From positions 3,428,517 to 3,492,516 of the forward strand of contig NZ_CP053108.1 of assembly GCF_013009075.1 (NCBI RefSeq): 64,000 nucleotides of DNA, written 5' to 3'. This DNA is from Halomonas sp. TA22. GTDB lineage: Bacteria; Pseudomonadota; Gammaproteobacteria; Pseudomonadales; Halomonadaceae. Positions within the stretch are counted from its first letter, which is position 1. Each line of letters starts with the position of its first letter. The position numbers were made by a program, and so were the translations under genes. Positions 40,325 to 48,795 of the stretch are shown piece by piece. Under the pieces are notes generated by a model. It was not told the DNA's origin. It saw only the letters and a list, made by a program, of their open reading frames with translations, and did no database searches.

Positions 40325-42973
40325 CTACTCTCCTAAGCTCACGCCCCACTGCTCATCGTAACCACACTTGTTATCCTCTTCCGGCAGCCAGGGCTGGACA
40401 AAGCGCAGCCCACGGTGGCGCTGCTGCAGCGCTTCCCACTGCTCGGTATAGTGCCCCGGTAGCGCGGCGAGTTTCTTGACCTGGCTCTCCCTTAGGCGGC
40501 ATCGGCTCAACCGATCGGCGTGCCGGTGGTCCTCTGCCCAGAGCACCAGCGTCTCGCCCTGACGCTTGAGTAGCGCCACTTCGAGGCTCCGCTCGTCGCT
40601 AAGCCGAGTCCCGAATTCGCGCTCCTCCTGCCAGGGGTCGAAGTCGGCATCAAGGCGGTAGCCCGCTTCAAGGTTCAAGGCATTGTGGGTGGCCAGCGAG
40701 ACCGCCAGCCTGTCCATCCCCGTTCGCTCGAAGTGCGCCTGATCCAGCGCCTCGGGAATATCATCCACCGGGAAGGAGTAGACACTCTCGATCAGCGTCC
40801 GCGCTTCGCCGGGCATGGTAATGGCGCGCAGCTTGCGCAGCACACGCTGAGTCAGCCAGATCAGCGACGTATCCTTATATACCGCCTGGGTGCCGCGGTG
40901 CGCCTGGCTTAGCCAGTCCGCCCTGGGATGCGCGTCCCATTCGGGCGCGAGCACATGCAACACAGGATCAGCTCGCTCACCGCGCTGGTGGCGCTGCAGG
41001 CGCCCGGCGCGCTGAATAAGTAAATCGATGGGGGCAATGTCACTGACCATTCGGTCAGCATCGCAGTCGAGACTCTCTTGAAAAACCTGCGTCGTGACAA
41101 GCACTTGGCCGCGTCTTAACGGAGGCGTTGAGTCTTTGCCAAACCTGCGGATAACCTCCGCTTCAATTCGCTGGCGGTCCACCATCGCAAATCGGGCATG
41201 GAAGAGCAGGCAGCACTCGGGCTCAGGATGGCGCTCAAGTAGCTGTTGGAAAGCCCGGATGGCGTCGTCGACGGTATTGCGCACCCAGACGATGCATTCT
41301 CCCGCCTCCACCGCCGCCAGCACGCACTCGATGGTCTCTTCTTCTCTCTCCAGCCACTCGATGGCCACGCTACGCGTGACTTCCGAGCGGGCTGCGACGG
41401 GGATCTCCACGGGGGCACCCTCCCCGCAGTGGGTGAGCAGCGGATAGTCGGTTTTCTCGAGCGAGCTGGGCTCCGCGCCCAGTCCATGACGCCAGGCCGC
41501 TACCAGCGCCTCACGCATGGCGTGGGGCAGCGTCGCCGTTAGCAGGATAGCGCTACCGCCCTGGCGCGCATGGTGGGCCAGCAGTTGGTGCAGCAGGGTC
41601 TGCATGTAGTGATCGAAGGCGTGCACTTCGTCGATGATCAGCACCTTGCGCGCCAGCCCTAATAGGCGCAGCGACTGATGGCGAAACGGCAGCGCGCCCA
41701 TCAGCGCCTGGTCGATGGTGCCCACGCCCACATCGGCCAATAGCGCCTTCTTGTTCGAGTCGGCCAGCCAGCGGTTGCACTGGGTCGAGGCGCTGGCGTC
41801 TTCCGCGCCGTAGTCGTCGTCTTCCGGCTGGACGATGGCGCGTTCGAACTCCTCGTTGAGTGCGCGAGCCCCGTGGGCAAGCACCAGAGAAGGCCGCGAA
41901 GCGCTGCTGTAAAAATGGTGGTGCAGGTCGCCCAGGCGGCTATACATGGCATTGGATGTCGCCATGGTGGGTAGCGCAAAGTAAAGCCCTTCGCCGTGCC
42001 CCGCGGCCAGCAGGCGCTGAGCCAGAATGCAGGCGGCTTCGGTCTTGCCCGCGCCGGTCACGTCTTCGAGGATGAACAGCTGCGGACCGCCCAAGGGGAG
42101 ACTCTCTGCTTGCTGCTGAAGCGGGGTGGGCGTGGCGCCACCGTCGAACCATTGGGCAAGGCCCGCGTAGGGCATCGGCTCCGGCGGGCGGCCGAATCCG
42201 GTGGCCTCCAGCACCGCTTCGGCCTGCTTGAGCGCCCGTGGCCAGTATTTACCCAGTGGAATGGGCTTCTGGCAGTAGGGAAAATAGTCACGATGCGACC
42301 CCAACCAGTCGCTGAGGGTGGCCCAACCGGCAACCGTCCAACTCAGCGTCTTGAAGACCGCCTGCCAGTTTTTGTCGAGCAGTCTTTCGAGCGGCCAATG
42401 AGGTTTGATGAGCGCTGCCCAATCAGCGACAAAATCGCCCGCAGCGGTGACATCGTCGAGCTCACCATCGTCGATGTAGAACTGAGCGAGCGTGAGCTGG
42501 CCAGTAGATACGGGACGCCCATGATGGCCAAAGAACGGTGCCATCAGGTTATCCATGGGCTCCAGCAGTTTCGAGCTGCGTACACCCGCGTCCTCGGGCC
42601 AGCCAAGCCCCCCTTCCCTTCGCCATGTATTCCAACAGGCGTCCCAGAGCAGAACGCCCAGGCGGTCGTGGCGCTCGGTATATACATAGCGCGCCACCGA
42701 AGGAGCCAACGCCACACCCTCGGGTCTGGCAAGCCCCTGAAACGCACGCGAAAACTTACCAAGGTCATGCAACCCCAGCAGAAACACGAAGAAGCGGCGT
42801 AGCGCCTCGGGCGATATATCAAGCCGTGCCGCCAACAGCTGCGTCAGCGGACGCTCAGGAGCAAGCAAATACCAACCGACTGCCGCCACATCCAAGCTAT
42901 GGTAGGGCAGTAGATGACACCGATCCCCTTCCTCAGTTGTTTTAGCCTTACCCCAGTACAGGTAGTAACTCAT
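40325..42973 (-). CDS. cas3: CRISPR-associated helicase-nuclease Cas3 (type I-E)
   Basis: Cas3 (882 residues) is recruited by Cascade to nick and unwind target DNA. The HD nuclease domain shows His25-Asp28 (YHSLD) and His69-Asp70 (LHDLGK). The SF2 helicase shows Walker A in VTGAGKTEAAC and the DEVHAFDHYM box, then TATLPHAMREAL and QRAGRLQRHQRG. Length equals E. coli Cas3 (888). ATG 42973 (MSYYLYWGK) has AGGG eight to nine bases upstream; the upstream extension to 43018 lacks support. A weak TTGGAC-N18-GATAGA (43048-43019) may be its own promoter. Confidence 0.95.
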   Translation of the reverse strand: MSYYLYWGKAKTTEEGDRCHLLPYHSLDVAAVGWYLLAPERPLTQLLAARLDISPEALRRFFVFLLGLHDLGKFSRAFQGLARPEGVALAPSVARYVYTERHDRLGVLLWDACWNTWRREGGLGWPEDAGVRSSKLLEPMDNLMAPFFGHHGRPVSTGQLTLAQFYIDDGELDDVTAAGDFVADWAALIKPHWPLERLLDKNWQAVFKTLSWTVAGWATLSDWLGSHRDYFPYCQKPIPLGKYWPRALKQAEAVLEATGFGRPPEPMPYAGLAQWFDGGATPTPLQQQAESLPLGGPQLFILEDVTGAGKTEAACILAQRLLAAGHGEGLYFALPTMATSNAMYSRLGDLHHHFYSSASRPSLVLAHGARALNEEFERAIVQPEDDDYGAEDASASTQCNRWLADSNKKALLADVGVGTIDQALMGALPFRHQSLRLLGLARKVLIIDEVHAFDHYMQTLLHQLLAHHARQGGSAILLTATLPHAMREALVAAWRHGLGAEPSSLEKTDYPLLTHCGEGAPVEIPVAARSEVTRSVAIEWLEREEETIECVLAAVEAGECIVWVRNTVDDAIRAFQQLLERHPEPECCLLFHARFAMVDRQRIEAEVIRRFGKDSTPPLRRGQVLVTTQVFQESLDCDADRMVSDIAPIDLLIQRAGRLQRHQRGERADPVLHVLAPEWDAHPRADWLSQAHRGTQAVYKDTSLIWLTQRVLRKLRAITMPGEARTLIESVYSFPVDDIPEALDQAHFERTGMDRLAVSLATHNALNLEAGYRLDADFDPWQEEREFGTRLSDERSLEVALLKRQGETLVLWAEDHRHADRLSRCRLRESQVKKLAALPGHYTEQWEALQQRHRGLRFVQPWLPEEDNKCGYDEQWGVSLGE

Positions 42974-43117
42974 TGCTGACGCCCTGTCGTTATTTTTTGT
43001 TACGCACCATCTAAGCACTCTATCCTTTCAGTCACCACCACTGTCCAAGAAACCAGCATCTTTTTCAGGCCGGTATTGATAGAGGTCAAGGCTGAAAGAA
43101 TCTATCGAGGAGTCAAC

Positions 43118-43583
43118 ATGTCAGATATTGCGCCACTGCCCTGGGACACGCTCGCCCGCTACCGGCTGATCGAGATTCTGGCGCTATGGGAAGGCCGGGT
43201 GGCCTCGTCCCAACTGGGAAGGGCTTTTGACATCGGACGCCAGCAGGCGCAGAAGGTCCTCAAGCAATATCGGGAACTTGCGCCGGGCAACCTGGTTTAT
43301 GACGAATCGCGCAAGGGATTCATACCGGCCGATGACTTCTCTCCCTCTTTCTCTCGCGGCCGGGTTGAAGAGTATCTACATCTGCTGGGATCTGATCACC
43401 AACTGGATTGCCCCTTTGCGGGGCTAGGACTCGGCGCGGCGGATACCGATGCCGGCTTCATCGAGCAGGCCCAGGCCAACGACCTGCTGGTGAACGTCTA
43501 TACCATCAATGGGGAAGACGACATGCAGATGCTACTCGACTGGGGGCGTGAATGTCCTCTTCAATGACTACCCCGGCCGCTGA
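43118..43583 (+). pseudogene. Truncated CapW/BrxR-like regulator fused to a glycerophosphodiesterase tail
   Basis: The frame opens at ATG 43118 with GAGGAG six bases upstream. Its first 95 residues (MSDIAPLPWDTLARYRLIEI, then ALWEG, then ELAPGNLVYDESRKGFIP and VEEYLHLLG) match the winged-helix N terminus of WYL-family defence regulators of the CapW/BrxR type. The WYL and WCX domains that should follow are missing. Instead residues from about 105 on (GFIEQAQANDLLVNVYTINGEDDMQMLLDW) match the end of GDPD phosphodiesterases. The frame then ends at 43567. If one G of the five at 43542-43546 is removed, the frame continues GVNVLFNDYPGR and stops at 43583, the expected GDPD ending. Confidence 0.65.
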
Positions 43584-43594
43584 GCGCGCCAGTG

Positions 43595-43614
43595 AAGTAA
43601 GCGATCGCTTACTT
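43595..43614. repeat. Perfect 20-base palindrome
   Basis: AAGTAAGCGATCGCTTACTT is a perfect 20-base palindrome, twelve bases past the GDPD remnant stop. There is no T tract after it, so it may be the relic of a terminator of the lost gene or an operator. A lone TATAAT lies at 43674-43679, with no plus-strand gene behind it. Confidence 0.6.
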
Positions 43615-43754
43615 GCTGGCAATGCAGCACGCTGCCCGGGTGATCGAAGTGCCTGTACCGAGCAGCGCGTAGTTATAATGGTTTGTCCCATCTAACCGCT
43701 CATCCCCCATCTCTACCACTGATGCATATCAAACTTTGGCACTATGGATTCTAG

Positions 43755-44348
43755 TCATACCACCTCCGCCACTTCATCGAACGCGAAGCGTGGCCCCCTG
43801 GGGCGGGCTTTCTCGGGGTCGGCGACGCCGAGGTTAACGAGCAGGTCGGCGCGGTAGCGCCCATCGGGGAAGAATTCGGCATTGACGGCTGCGGCATCGA
43901 AGCCGCTCATGGGGCCGACATCCAGGCCAAGCATGCGTGCGGCCATGATCAAATAACCGGCCTGCAGCGCCGTGTTGCGTAACGCCGTGTCGTGAGCCTT
44001 GTCCGGGTGGCCGGCGAAGCTGTCGCGGGCATTGGCGGCGTGAGGGGCAAGCCGAGGCATGTGCTCGTAGAAGCGCGTATCAAAGGCGACGATCAGCGTG
44101 GCGGCCGCTTGCTGGCTCTTGTCGCGATTGCCCTCCGAAAGCGCGGGCTGCAGCCGCGCCTTGGCCTCGGGGCTGGTCACGAACACGAAACGCGCCGGCT
44201 GGCAGTTCATCGACGTGGGGCCCCACTTCGCTAGTTCGAGAAGCTCTCGCCAGGTCTCGGCCGCTACCGGTTCATCGAGAAAAGCGTTGGCGGTGCGGGC
44301 CGTGCGGAAAAGCGTCTCCAAGGTGCGGTCATCGAGCGGTGCGCGCAT
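43755..44348 (-). CDS. Nitroreductase-family protein, RutE-like (malonic semialdehyde reductase)
   Basis: This 197-residue FMN enzyme belongs to the nitroreductase superfamily. KWGPTSMNCQPARFVFV, LRNTALQAGYLIMAAR and LDVGPMSGFD align with E. coli RutE (196 residues), which reduces malonic semialdehyde in pyrimidine degradation. No other rut genes are nearby, so the substrate here is uncertain; a general quinone or nitro reductase role is possible. AGGAGG lies six bases before the ATG. It stands alone on the minus strand. Confidence 0.85.
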   Translation of the reverse strand: MRAPLDDRTLETLFRTARTANAFLDEPVAAETWRELLELAKWGPTSMNCQPARFVFVTSPEAKARLQPALSEGNRDKSQQAAATLIVAFDTRFYEHMPRLAPHAANARDSFAGHPDKAHDTALRNTALQAGYLIMAARMLGLDVGPMSGFDAAAVNAEFFPDGRYRADLLVNLGVADPEKARPRGPRFAFDEVAEVV

Positions 44349-44429
44349 AGTAAGCCTCCTATCGAATAAGGCTTCAGCTTAGCACTCTTGATGTGAATCA
44401 TGCCTTGCTAGGCACGTCGACATGCCGCC

Positions 44430-44906
44430 CTAGGCATTCAGCCACCAGGTGCCGGCATTGAGGTAGGTCGCGAAACAGGCCCACAGCAGATAGGGCACCA
44501 GCAGCCAGGCAGCGAATGGCGAGACCCGCGCGAAGCGCCGAAACGTGAGTACCAGCAGCCCCAGCAGCACGAGAAGATCGATCAGGCCCACCAGCATCCA
44601 GTGCAGGCCGAAGAAGAGAATCGACCACAGGCCATTGGCAACGAGCTGGGCAACGAATGGCCACAGGAAGTGCACTCGGCCACCCGGTGGCGCCAGGCAG
44701 GTGACTCGCCACGCCGCTACCGCCATCAGCAGGTACAGGGTCGTCCAGGCCACCGGGAACAGCCAGTTCGGCGGCGTGAGCGGGGGCTTTTCAAGCGCGG
44801 CGTACCAAGTCCCGGGCGGGGTGAGAATGCCACTCAGCGAGGTCAACGCCACCAGCAACAGCCAGCCGACAAGGATCATGAGCGACTGGCGGGGCGAAAC
44901 CCTCAA
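44430..44906 (-). CDS. tspO: TspO/MBR family tryptophan-rich sensory protein
   Basis: This 158-residue inner-membrane protein has five hydrophobic segments and the TspO signatures KPPLTPPNWLFPVAWTTLY and WPFVAQLVANGLWSILFFGLHW, with LVPYLLWACFATYLNAGTWWLN at the end. TspO proteins bind tetrapyrroles and steroids and respond to stress or oxygen. The start is probably TTG 44906, since GAGGA lies six bases upstream; ATG 44879 would remove nine residues. TTG 44906 overlaps the stop of the PhoU-domain gene by four bases, which places it in the phosphate operon. Confidence 0.86.
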   Translation of the reverse strand: MRVSPRQSLMILVGWLLLVALTSLSGILTPPGTWYAALEKPPLTPPNWLFPVAWTTLYLLMAVAAWRVTCLAPPGGRVHFLWPFVAQLVANGLWSILFFGLHWMLVGLIDLLVLLGLLVLTFRRFARVSPFAAWLLVPYLLWACFATYLNAGTWWLNA

Positions 44907-45580
44907 GCTTCGTCCTCGTCGGTGTAGAAGTCGAGATCCTCGAGCTGGCCGATCACGGCGGTGGCGATATTGGCCAGGTGGGAGGCCACGCGCTTGTAGT
45001 GCCTGGCCAGCAGCGAATAGGCCACCGCTTCGTGAAACTCGATCTGGCTCTCGTCGCGCAGCAGCGACTCGACCAGCTGGTCGCCCTGGCGGCGTATCTC
45101 GCGGGCCTGGCTCAGCACCTGGCCGGCGCGGGCTTCGTCGGAGTCGCGGATCGCCTGGGCAAGCGAGCCGAACATGCCGCGCAGCCGCTCGGCCATTCCG
45201 TCCAGGGGGGCCTGGTACTTGGCGACATTGAAGCCTTCGGTGTAGAAGGCGCCCACCTCGAAGACGTTCTTGCAGTAGTCGCCGATGCGCTCGGCATCCT
45301 TGGCCACGCTCATCAGCGCCAGGCAGATGGCAACGTCATGTCCTGGGTTGATGGTCAGGTGGCGCATCACCTTGCGGCGAATCGAGCGCTCCAGCTCGTT
45401 GATCGCCCGGTCGCGTTCGTAGAGCGGCTGACGCACCTCCTCGGCCGGCACGGTGCTGTAGAGCACTTCGTTGGCGCGGCCGAACATCCAGGCGCCATGC
45501 TCCAGCATCTGGGTCAAGTCCTCGAACGCCTGGTCGATCGTGTTCTCGGAGGTCAGGGCGGTATAGAGCTCTCGAAACAT
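44903..45580 (-). CDS. PhoU-domain protein
   Basis: This 225-residue helical protein carries two PhoU-like three-helix bundles (about residues 10-95 and 110-210), with the DAERIGDYCKNVFE and HYKRVASHLANIATAVIG blocks that bind metal in PhoU. Free-standing PhoU-domain genes next to Na/Pi cotransporters are thought to restrain phosphate uptake. GGGAGG stands seven bases before the ATG. It is 25 bases after the cotransporter gene and overlaps tspO. Confidence 0.85.
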   Translation of the reverse strand: MFRELYTALTSENTIDQAFEDLTQMLEHGAWMFGRANEVLYSTVPAEEVRQPLYERDRAINELERSIRRKVMRHLTINPGHDVAICLALMSVAKDAERIGDYCKNVFEVGAFYTEGFNVAKYQAPLDGMAERLRGMFGSLAQAIRDSDEARAGQVLSQAREIRRQGDQLVESLLRDESQIEFHEAVAYSLLARHYKRVASHLANIATAVIGQLEDLDFYTDEDEA

Positions 45581-45605
45581 GGGGAAACCTCCCGGTTGGC
45601 CGCGC

Positions 45606-46814
45606 TCAGCGCAGGCTGGTGAACAGTTCGGTGGCGGCGATGCCGAGCAGCGGTATCACCAGGAAGACGCCGATCAGGAAGGCGAAGGCGTAGCGAGTCT
45701 TCTTGGCGGCCAGCTTGCCGTACCAGGTGGCCACGCGCAGCGGAATGCGGCGCAATGGATACCAGATGAGGGTACCGACCACATTGAAGGTGACGTGGAA
45801 CAGCGCCACCGTCAGGGCCGCGGCGATGGGATTGGCGGTGGCGGCCAGCACGCTGGTCACGGTGGTACCCAGATTGGCGCCCATCATGAAGGGCAGCACG
45901 CGGCGGATGCTCACCACCCCGGCACCGGCCAGCGGCACCATCAGGCTGCTGGTGATGGTGCTCGACTGCACCAGCACGGTCGACACCACGCCCACGCCAT
46001 AGGCGCGCAGGTCAGTACGGAAGAAGTAGGTGCGAAACAGGCCGTCCATGTGGCGCAGCAGCGCCCCGCGCAGGTTCTGCACCATGAACACCAGCGCAAT
46101 GAACATCAGCAGCAGACCCAATCCCGCCACGAACAGGCCCTGGGCGGCGGGCGAGGGCATCAGTGCGCCGCCCAACCAGTTCGAAGCATCGACCACCGGA
46201 GCAGTGATCAGCTTGATCGGGCTATTGGGCCTTGCCACCTCCTCAAGACCGATCATATCGGCAAGCCATGCCGCAAAGCGCGTGAAGATGCCGCGGCCAG
46301 CTTCATGAAACATGCCGCTGAGCCACTCGATGGGAAACACCACCGCGACGGTGAGGATATTGAAGAAGTCGTGCAGCAGCGCCGCGGTGAAGGAGCGCCG
46401 GAAGTTGCGCTTGATGCGCATATTGGCCAGGGCGACGATCACCCCGGTCACGGCGGTGCCGATGTTGGCTCCCATGATGGCGAACACCGCCGTGCCCAGC
46501 GTCATCTCGCCACTCGCCACCAAGGTCACGATCAACGCCGAGGTGAACGAAGAGCTCTGCACGATCATGGTGACCAGTACCCCGGCCAGCAGAGCGATGA
46601 AGGGGTTTTCGCCATAGGCGAACAAGTCGGCCAGGAAATCGCTGGCCTGCCCGAAGCCCCCCAGCCCGGCGCCGAGCACGTTCAGCGCGGCAAGAAACAG
46701 ATAGAGACACAGCCCGGCATAGATACCGCGCAGCCAGGCCGGCACTTCTCGCCGTGGCTGGCGGGCCAAGGCCCGACTGTCGGTCGTTGAGGGTGTTGGT
46801 TCAGTTCTCGACAT
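45606..46814 (-). CDS. Sodium-dependent phosphate cotransporter (NptA/PNaS family)
   Basis: This 402-residue membrane protein has about nine hydrophobic segments and two inverted Na/Pi repeats. The repeat signatures are VTMIVQSSSFTSALIVTLV and LVQSSTITSSLMVPLAG, each with the QSSS/QSST substrate motif. It should import phosphate with sodium, fitting a halophile. ATG 46814 has AGG seven bases upstream; ATG 46844 is possible. A Pho box lies 84-101 bases upstream, and a PhoU-domain gene and tspO follow. Confidence 0.9.
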   Translation of the reverse strand: MSRTEPTPSTTDSRALARQPRREVPAWLRGIYAGLCLYLFLAALNVLGAGLGGFGQASDFLADLFAYGENPFIALLAGVLVTMIVQSSSFTSALIVTLVASGEMTLGTAVFAIMGANIGTAVTGVIVALANMRIKRNFRRSFTAALLHDFFNILTVAVVFPIEWLSGMFHEAGRGIFTRFAAWLADMIGLEEVARPNSPIKLITAPVVDASNWLGGALMPSPAAQGLFVAGLGLLLMFIALVFMVQNLRGALLRHMDGLFRTYFFRTDLRAYGVGVVSTVLVQSSTITSSLMVPLAGAGVVSIRRVLPFMMGANLGTTVTSVLAATANPIAAALTVALFHVTFNVVGTLIWYPLRRIPLRVATWYGKLAAKKTRYAFAFLIGVFLVIPLLGIAATELFTSLR

Positions 46815-46897
46815 TAGAAACCTGCTAGGTGGCGGCGCGGTCATTGTGTCAATTGCGTGACGAATTCATGTCAGCCCGCGCACGGTAACGAGCCTTT

Positions 46898-46915
46898 GTG
46901 ACATTTTGATGACAG
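46898..46915 (-). promoter_or_regulatory. Pho box upstream of the Na/Pi cotransporter
   Basis: On the minus strand CTGTCAT-CAAA-ATGTCAC forms two direct 7-base half-sites with the canonical 4-base spacer, six of seven and five of seven matches to the PhoB consensus CTGTCAT. A further related half-site, CTGACAT, lies about 40 bases downstream. This predicts induction in low phosphate. Confidence 0.72.
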
Positions 46916-47081
46916 CCGCACATTCACGAAACGTAGCCTTTAAGCCATCAGATTAGGTGGTGAAGGAAAAGGCGTCGAGTCCATCCCCTTGCCACTAATT
47001 CAGAAAAAGGCGTAAACCTCCCTACCGCTTCGCTAACGCTGCTATCTTGTAGGGCTTGCGTCCGCCCATCTCGGAGCCACT

Positions 47082-47753
47082 ATGTCCGCCTCTCGCGCCC
47101 TCATGAATATCGCCATTGCCATACTGACACTTGTCTTATCCACAACCGCTTTTGCCGACCCGCGCCAGGAGTGGTATGGCTATGCGGATGCACTGGAGCG
47201 CGGCGAGCGCCAGGCCAACTACTGGCAAACGGGCTGGACGACGTTCTACGCCGGCAGCTTGGTGCTCAATGCCTACCAGTCCAGCGAGGCGAGCAGCAGC
47301 GACGACCGCTTCGATGCACGGGTAGGGGCAGTGAAGTCGGCACTGGCCTTGGGCGGTATGTTCTTCGATCGCCAGCCACATCCTCAGGCGCGACGCGAAT
47401 TTCAGCAGCTCGATGGCGAGACTGACCTGGCCCATGCTCGCGCGCTGATCGAACAGACCGCGGCGATCGAGCGCGAGCGGCGTACCTGGCAGTCGCGCAT
47501 GGGGTCGCTGCTGGTCAACACTGCCGGCGGCCTTGCCATCGCGTTGGGCGATGATCGGGCTGAAGATGGCGCGATCAGCTTCGCCACCGGCATGCTGATC
47601 GGCGAGCTGCAGATCTGGTCCCAACCCCGCCAGGCCACCACGGCGCTCAACCGTTTCCAGCCGGCCCGAGTCTCGATGGGCGACGTGCGCCTGGATCTCG
47701 AATACGCCTTCGTGGTGGCGCCCGACCAGCTGGGCATGCAGATCCGCTACTAA
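47082..47753 (+). CDS. Hypothetical exported protein
   Basis: I do not recognise this 223-residue protein. It has a clear signal peptide (MNIAIAILTLVLSTTAFA, cleavage about residue 25 before DPRQEW), so it should be periplasmic or outer-membrane. The mature part is helical, with repeated charged stretches around ERGERQANYWQTGW and two glycine/alanine-rich hydrophobic segments near 140-170 (GSLLVNTAGGLAIALG, AISFATGMLIGELQIW). GGAG stands five bases before the ATG. It is a single gene between the divergent phosphate operon and the zinc operon. Confidence 0.75.
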   Translation: MSASRALMNIAIAILTLVLSTTAFADPRQEWYGYADALERGERQANYWQTGWTTFYAGSLVLNAYQSSEASSSDDRFDARVGAVKSALALGGMFFDRQPHPQARREFQQLDGETDLAHARALIEQTAAIERERRTWQSRMGSLLVNTAGGLAIALGDDRAEDGAISFATGMLIGELQIWSQPRQATTALNRFQPARVSMGDVRLDLEYAFVVAPDQLGMQIRY

Positions 47754-47878
47754 CTTTTTACCGTCGCTTTTTCCCGCCTCCCTCTCTTTTTCCTGTCTCC
47801 CTCGGCCGCTATTATAGGCGGCCAGCTTTTTTCCACGCTCCGATGAGCTACCGCGTCACGCTGGCCCTTGGCATTATT

Positions 47879-47891
47879 GTTATGTTATAAC
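47879..47891 (+). promoter_or_regulatory. Zur box
   Basis: GTTATGTTATAAC (on the other strand GTTAT-AAC-ATAAC) matches the gammaproteobacterial Zur core GTTAT-N3-ATAAC. It lies 27 bases before the small His-rich ORF and 173 bases before znuC. This predicts repression when zinc is sufficient. Confidence 0.75.
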
Positions 47892-47917
47892 CTTCGCTAT
47901 TCGAGGATAATATCGTC

Positions 47918-48064
47918 ATGGCGCATCGTCACCACCATCGGCCGGAAGGCCCCTGCCATTTTTCGTTGATGTCGCTGGCGGCCGGGCGTCGGCTGCTGCT
48001 GGCGCTCATACCGCTGGCTGGGCTGTGGCTGGCTGTCGCCTGGGCGGCGCGGTGGTGGGTCTGA
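47918..48064 (+). CDS. Small His-rich membrane protein of the zinc operon
   Basis: The 48-residue ORF starts MAHRHHHRPEGPCHFS, with five histidines and one cysteine in the first 14 residues, and ends in one hydrophobic segment (about 27-43, LLALIPLAGLWLAVAWA) and WW. It starts just after the Zur box, preceded by GAGGATAA, and its TGA shares a base with the znuC ATG (TGATG), so translation is coupled. I know no named family. The design suggests a membrane-anchored metal-binding peptide that assists ZnuB or ZnuA. It could also be only a leader peptide. Confidence 0.65.
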   Translation: MAHRHHHRPEGPCHFSLMSLAAGRRLLLALIPLAGLWLAVAWAARWWV

Positions 48065-48795
48065 TGTCGCGGCTTCGCCTGCACGACCTGCAACTCGCCC
48101 AAGGTGGGCGCACGGTGCTCGAGCACGTCAGCGGCACCTTCCAGGATGGTGCCATCACCGCCCTGCTCGGTGCCAATGGGGCGGGCAAGAGTACCCTGAT
48201 CCAGGCGATCATGGGCGAGCTCAAGCCCGTCGCCGGGCACGTGGAGTGCAGCGTGCCCAAAGAGCATCGCGCCTGGCTGCCGCAGCAGCTGGTGCTGGAT
48301 CTCTCTTTCCCGATGAGCGTGGAGGAGCTGATCATGACCGGCACCTGGCCAAGCCACGGGGCGCTCAAGGGTTACTGCGGGCCTCACTATCGCCGCGCCC
48401 GGGAGGTGATGTCGCGGCTGGGTATCTCGCATCTGGCGCACCGTCCGCTGGGCGAACTCTCCGGAGGCCAGCGCCAGCGTGCCCTGCTCGGACGCACGCT
48501 GATGCAGGAAGCGGAGCTGCTGCTGCTCGACGAGCCGTTTGCCAACGTCGACATCGAAACCGTCGAGGTGATCGCCACCGTGCTGCGCGACATGGCTGCC
48601 CAGGGCGCCACCATCATCGTGGTACTACACGATCTCGAGCACCTGGCGCGTCTGGCCGATTGTGTGCTGGGCCTGGCCGGCGGTCATGCCCAGTGGAGCA
48701 CCCCCGAAGCGATCATCCAGCATCACCATGGCGGCACCCAGCGCCACCATCACGCGCCGATCCTGCCCTTGAACCTGCAGCGCATCTCCTCATGA
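48064..48795 (+). CDS. znuC: Zinc ABC transporter ATP-binding protein
   Basis: ZnuC (243 residues) powers zinc import. Walker A is GANGAGKSTL near residue 40, the signature is LSGGQRQR near 133, Walker B is LLLLDEPFANVD near 155, and the H-loop is in VLHDLEH. The C terminus is histidine-rich (HHHGGTQRHHHAP), typical of Zn-family ATPases. ATG 48064 shares a base with the upstream small ORF; znuB overlaps its stop as ATGA. Confidence 0.93.
   Translation: MSRLRLHDLQLAQGGRTVLEHVSGTFQDGAITALLGANGAGKSTLIQAIMGELKPVAGHVECSVPKEHRAWLPQQLVLDLSFPMSVEELIMTGTWPSHGALKGYCGPHYRRAREVMSRLGISHLAHRPLGELSGGQRQRALLGRTLMQEAELLLLDEPFANVDIETVEVIATVLRDMAAQGATIIVVLHDLEHLARLADCVLGLAGGHAQWSTPEAIIQHHHGGTQRHHHAPILPLNLQRISS

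Noticed and set aside
43674-43679. Perfect TATAAT downstream of the regulator remnant as a promoter
   Set aside because: No -35 at the right distance and no plus-strand gene follows.
45570-45590. TGGGGAAAC near the PhoU gene start resembling mini-array spacer 1
   Set aside because: Only nine bases match, and the first seed bases do not; this is expected by chance.
45579-46790. 403-residue plus-strand frame opposite the Na/Pi cotransporter
   Set aside because: Its repeated H, G, D, Q content is the reverse reading of hydrophobic codons; the minus-strand gene has clear Na/Pi motifs.
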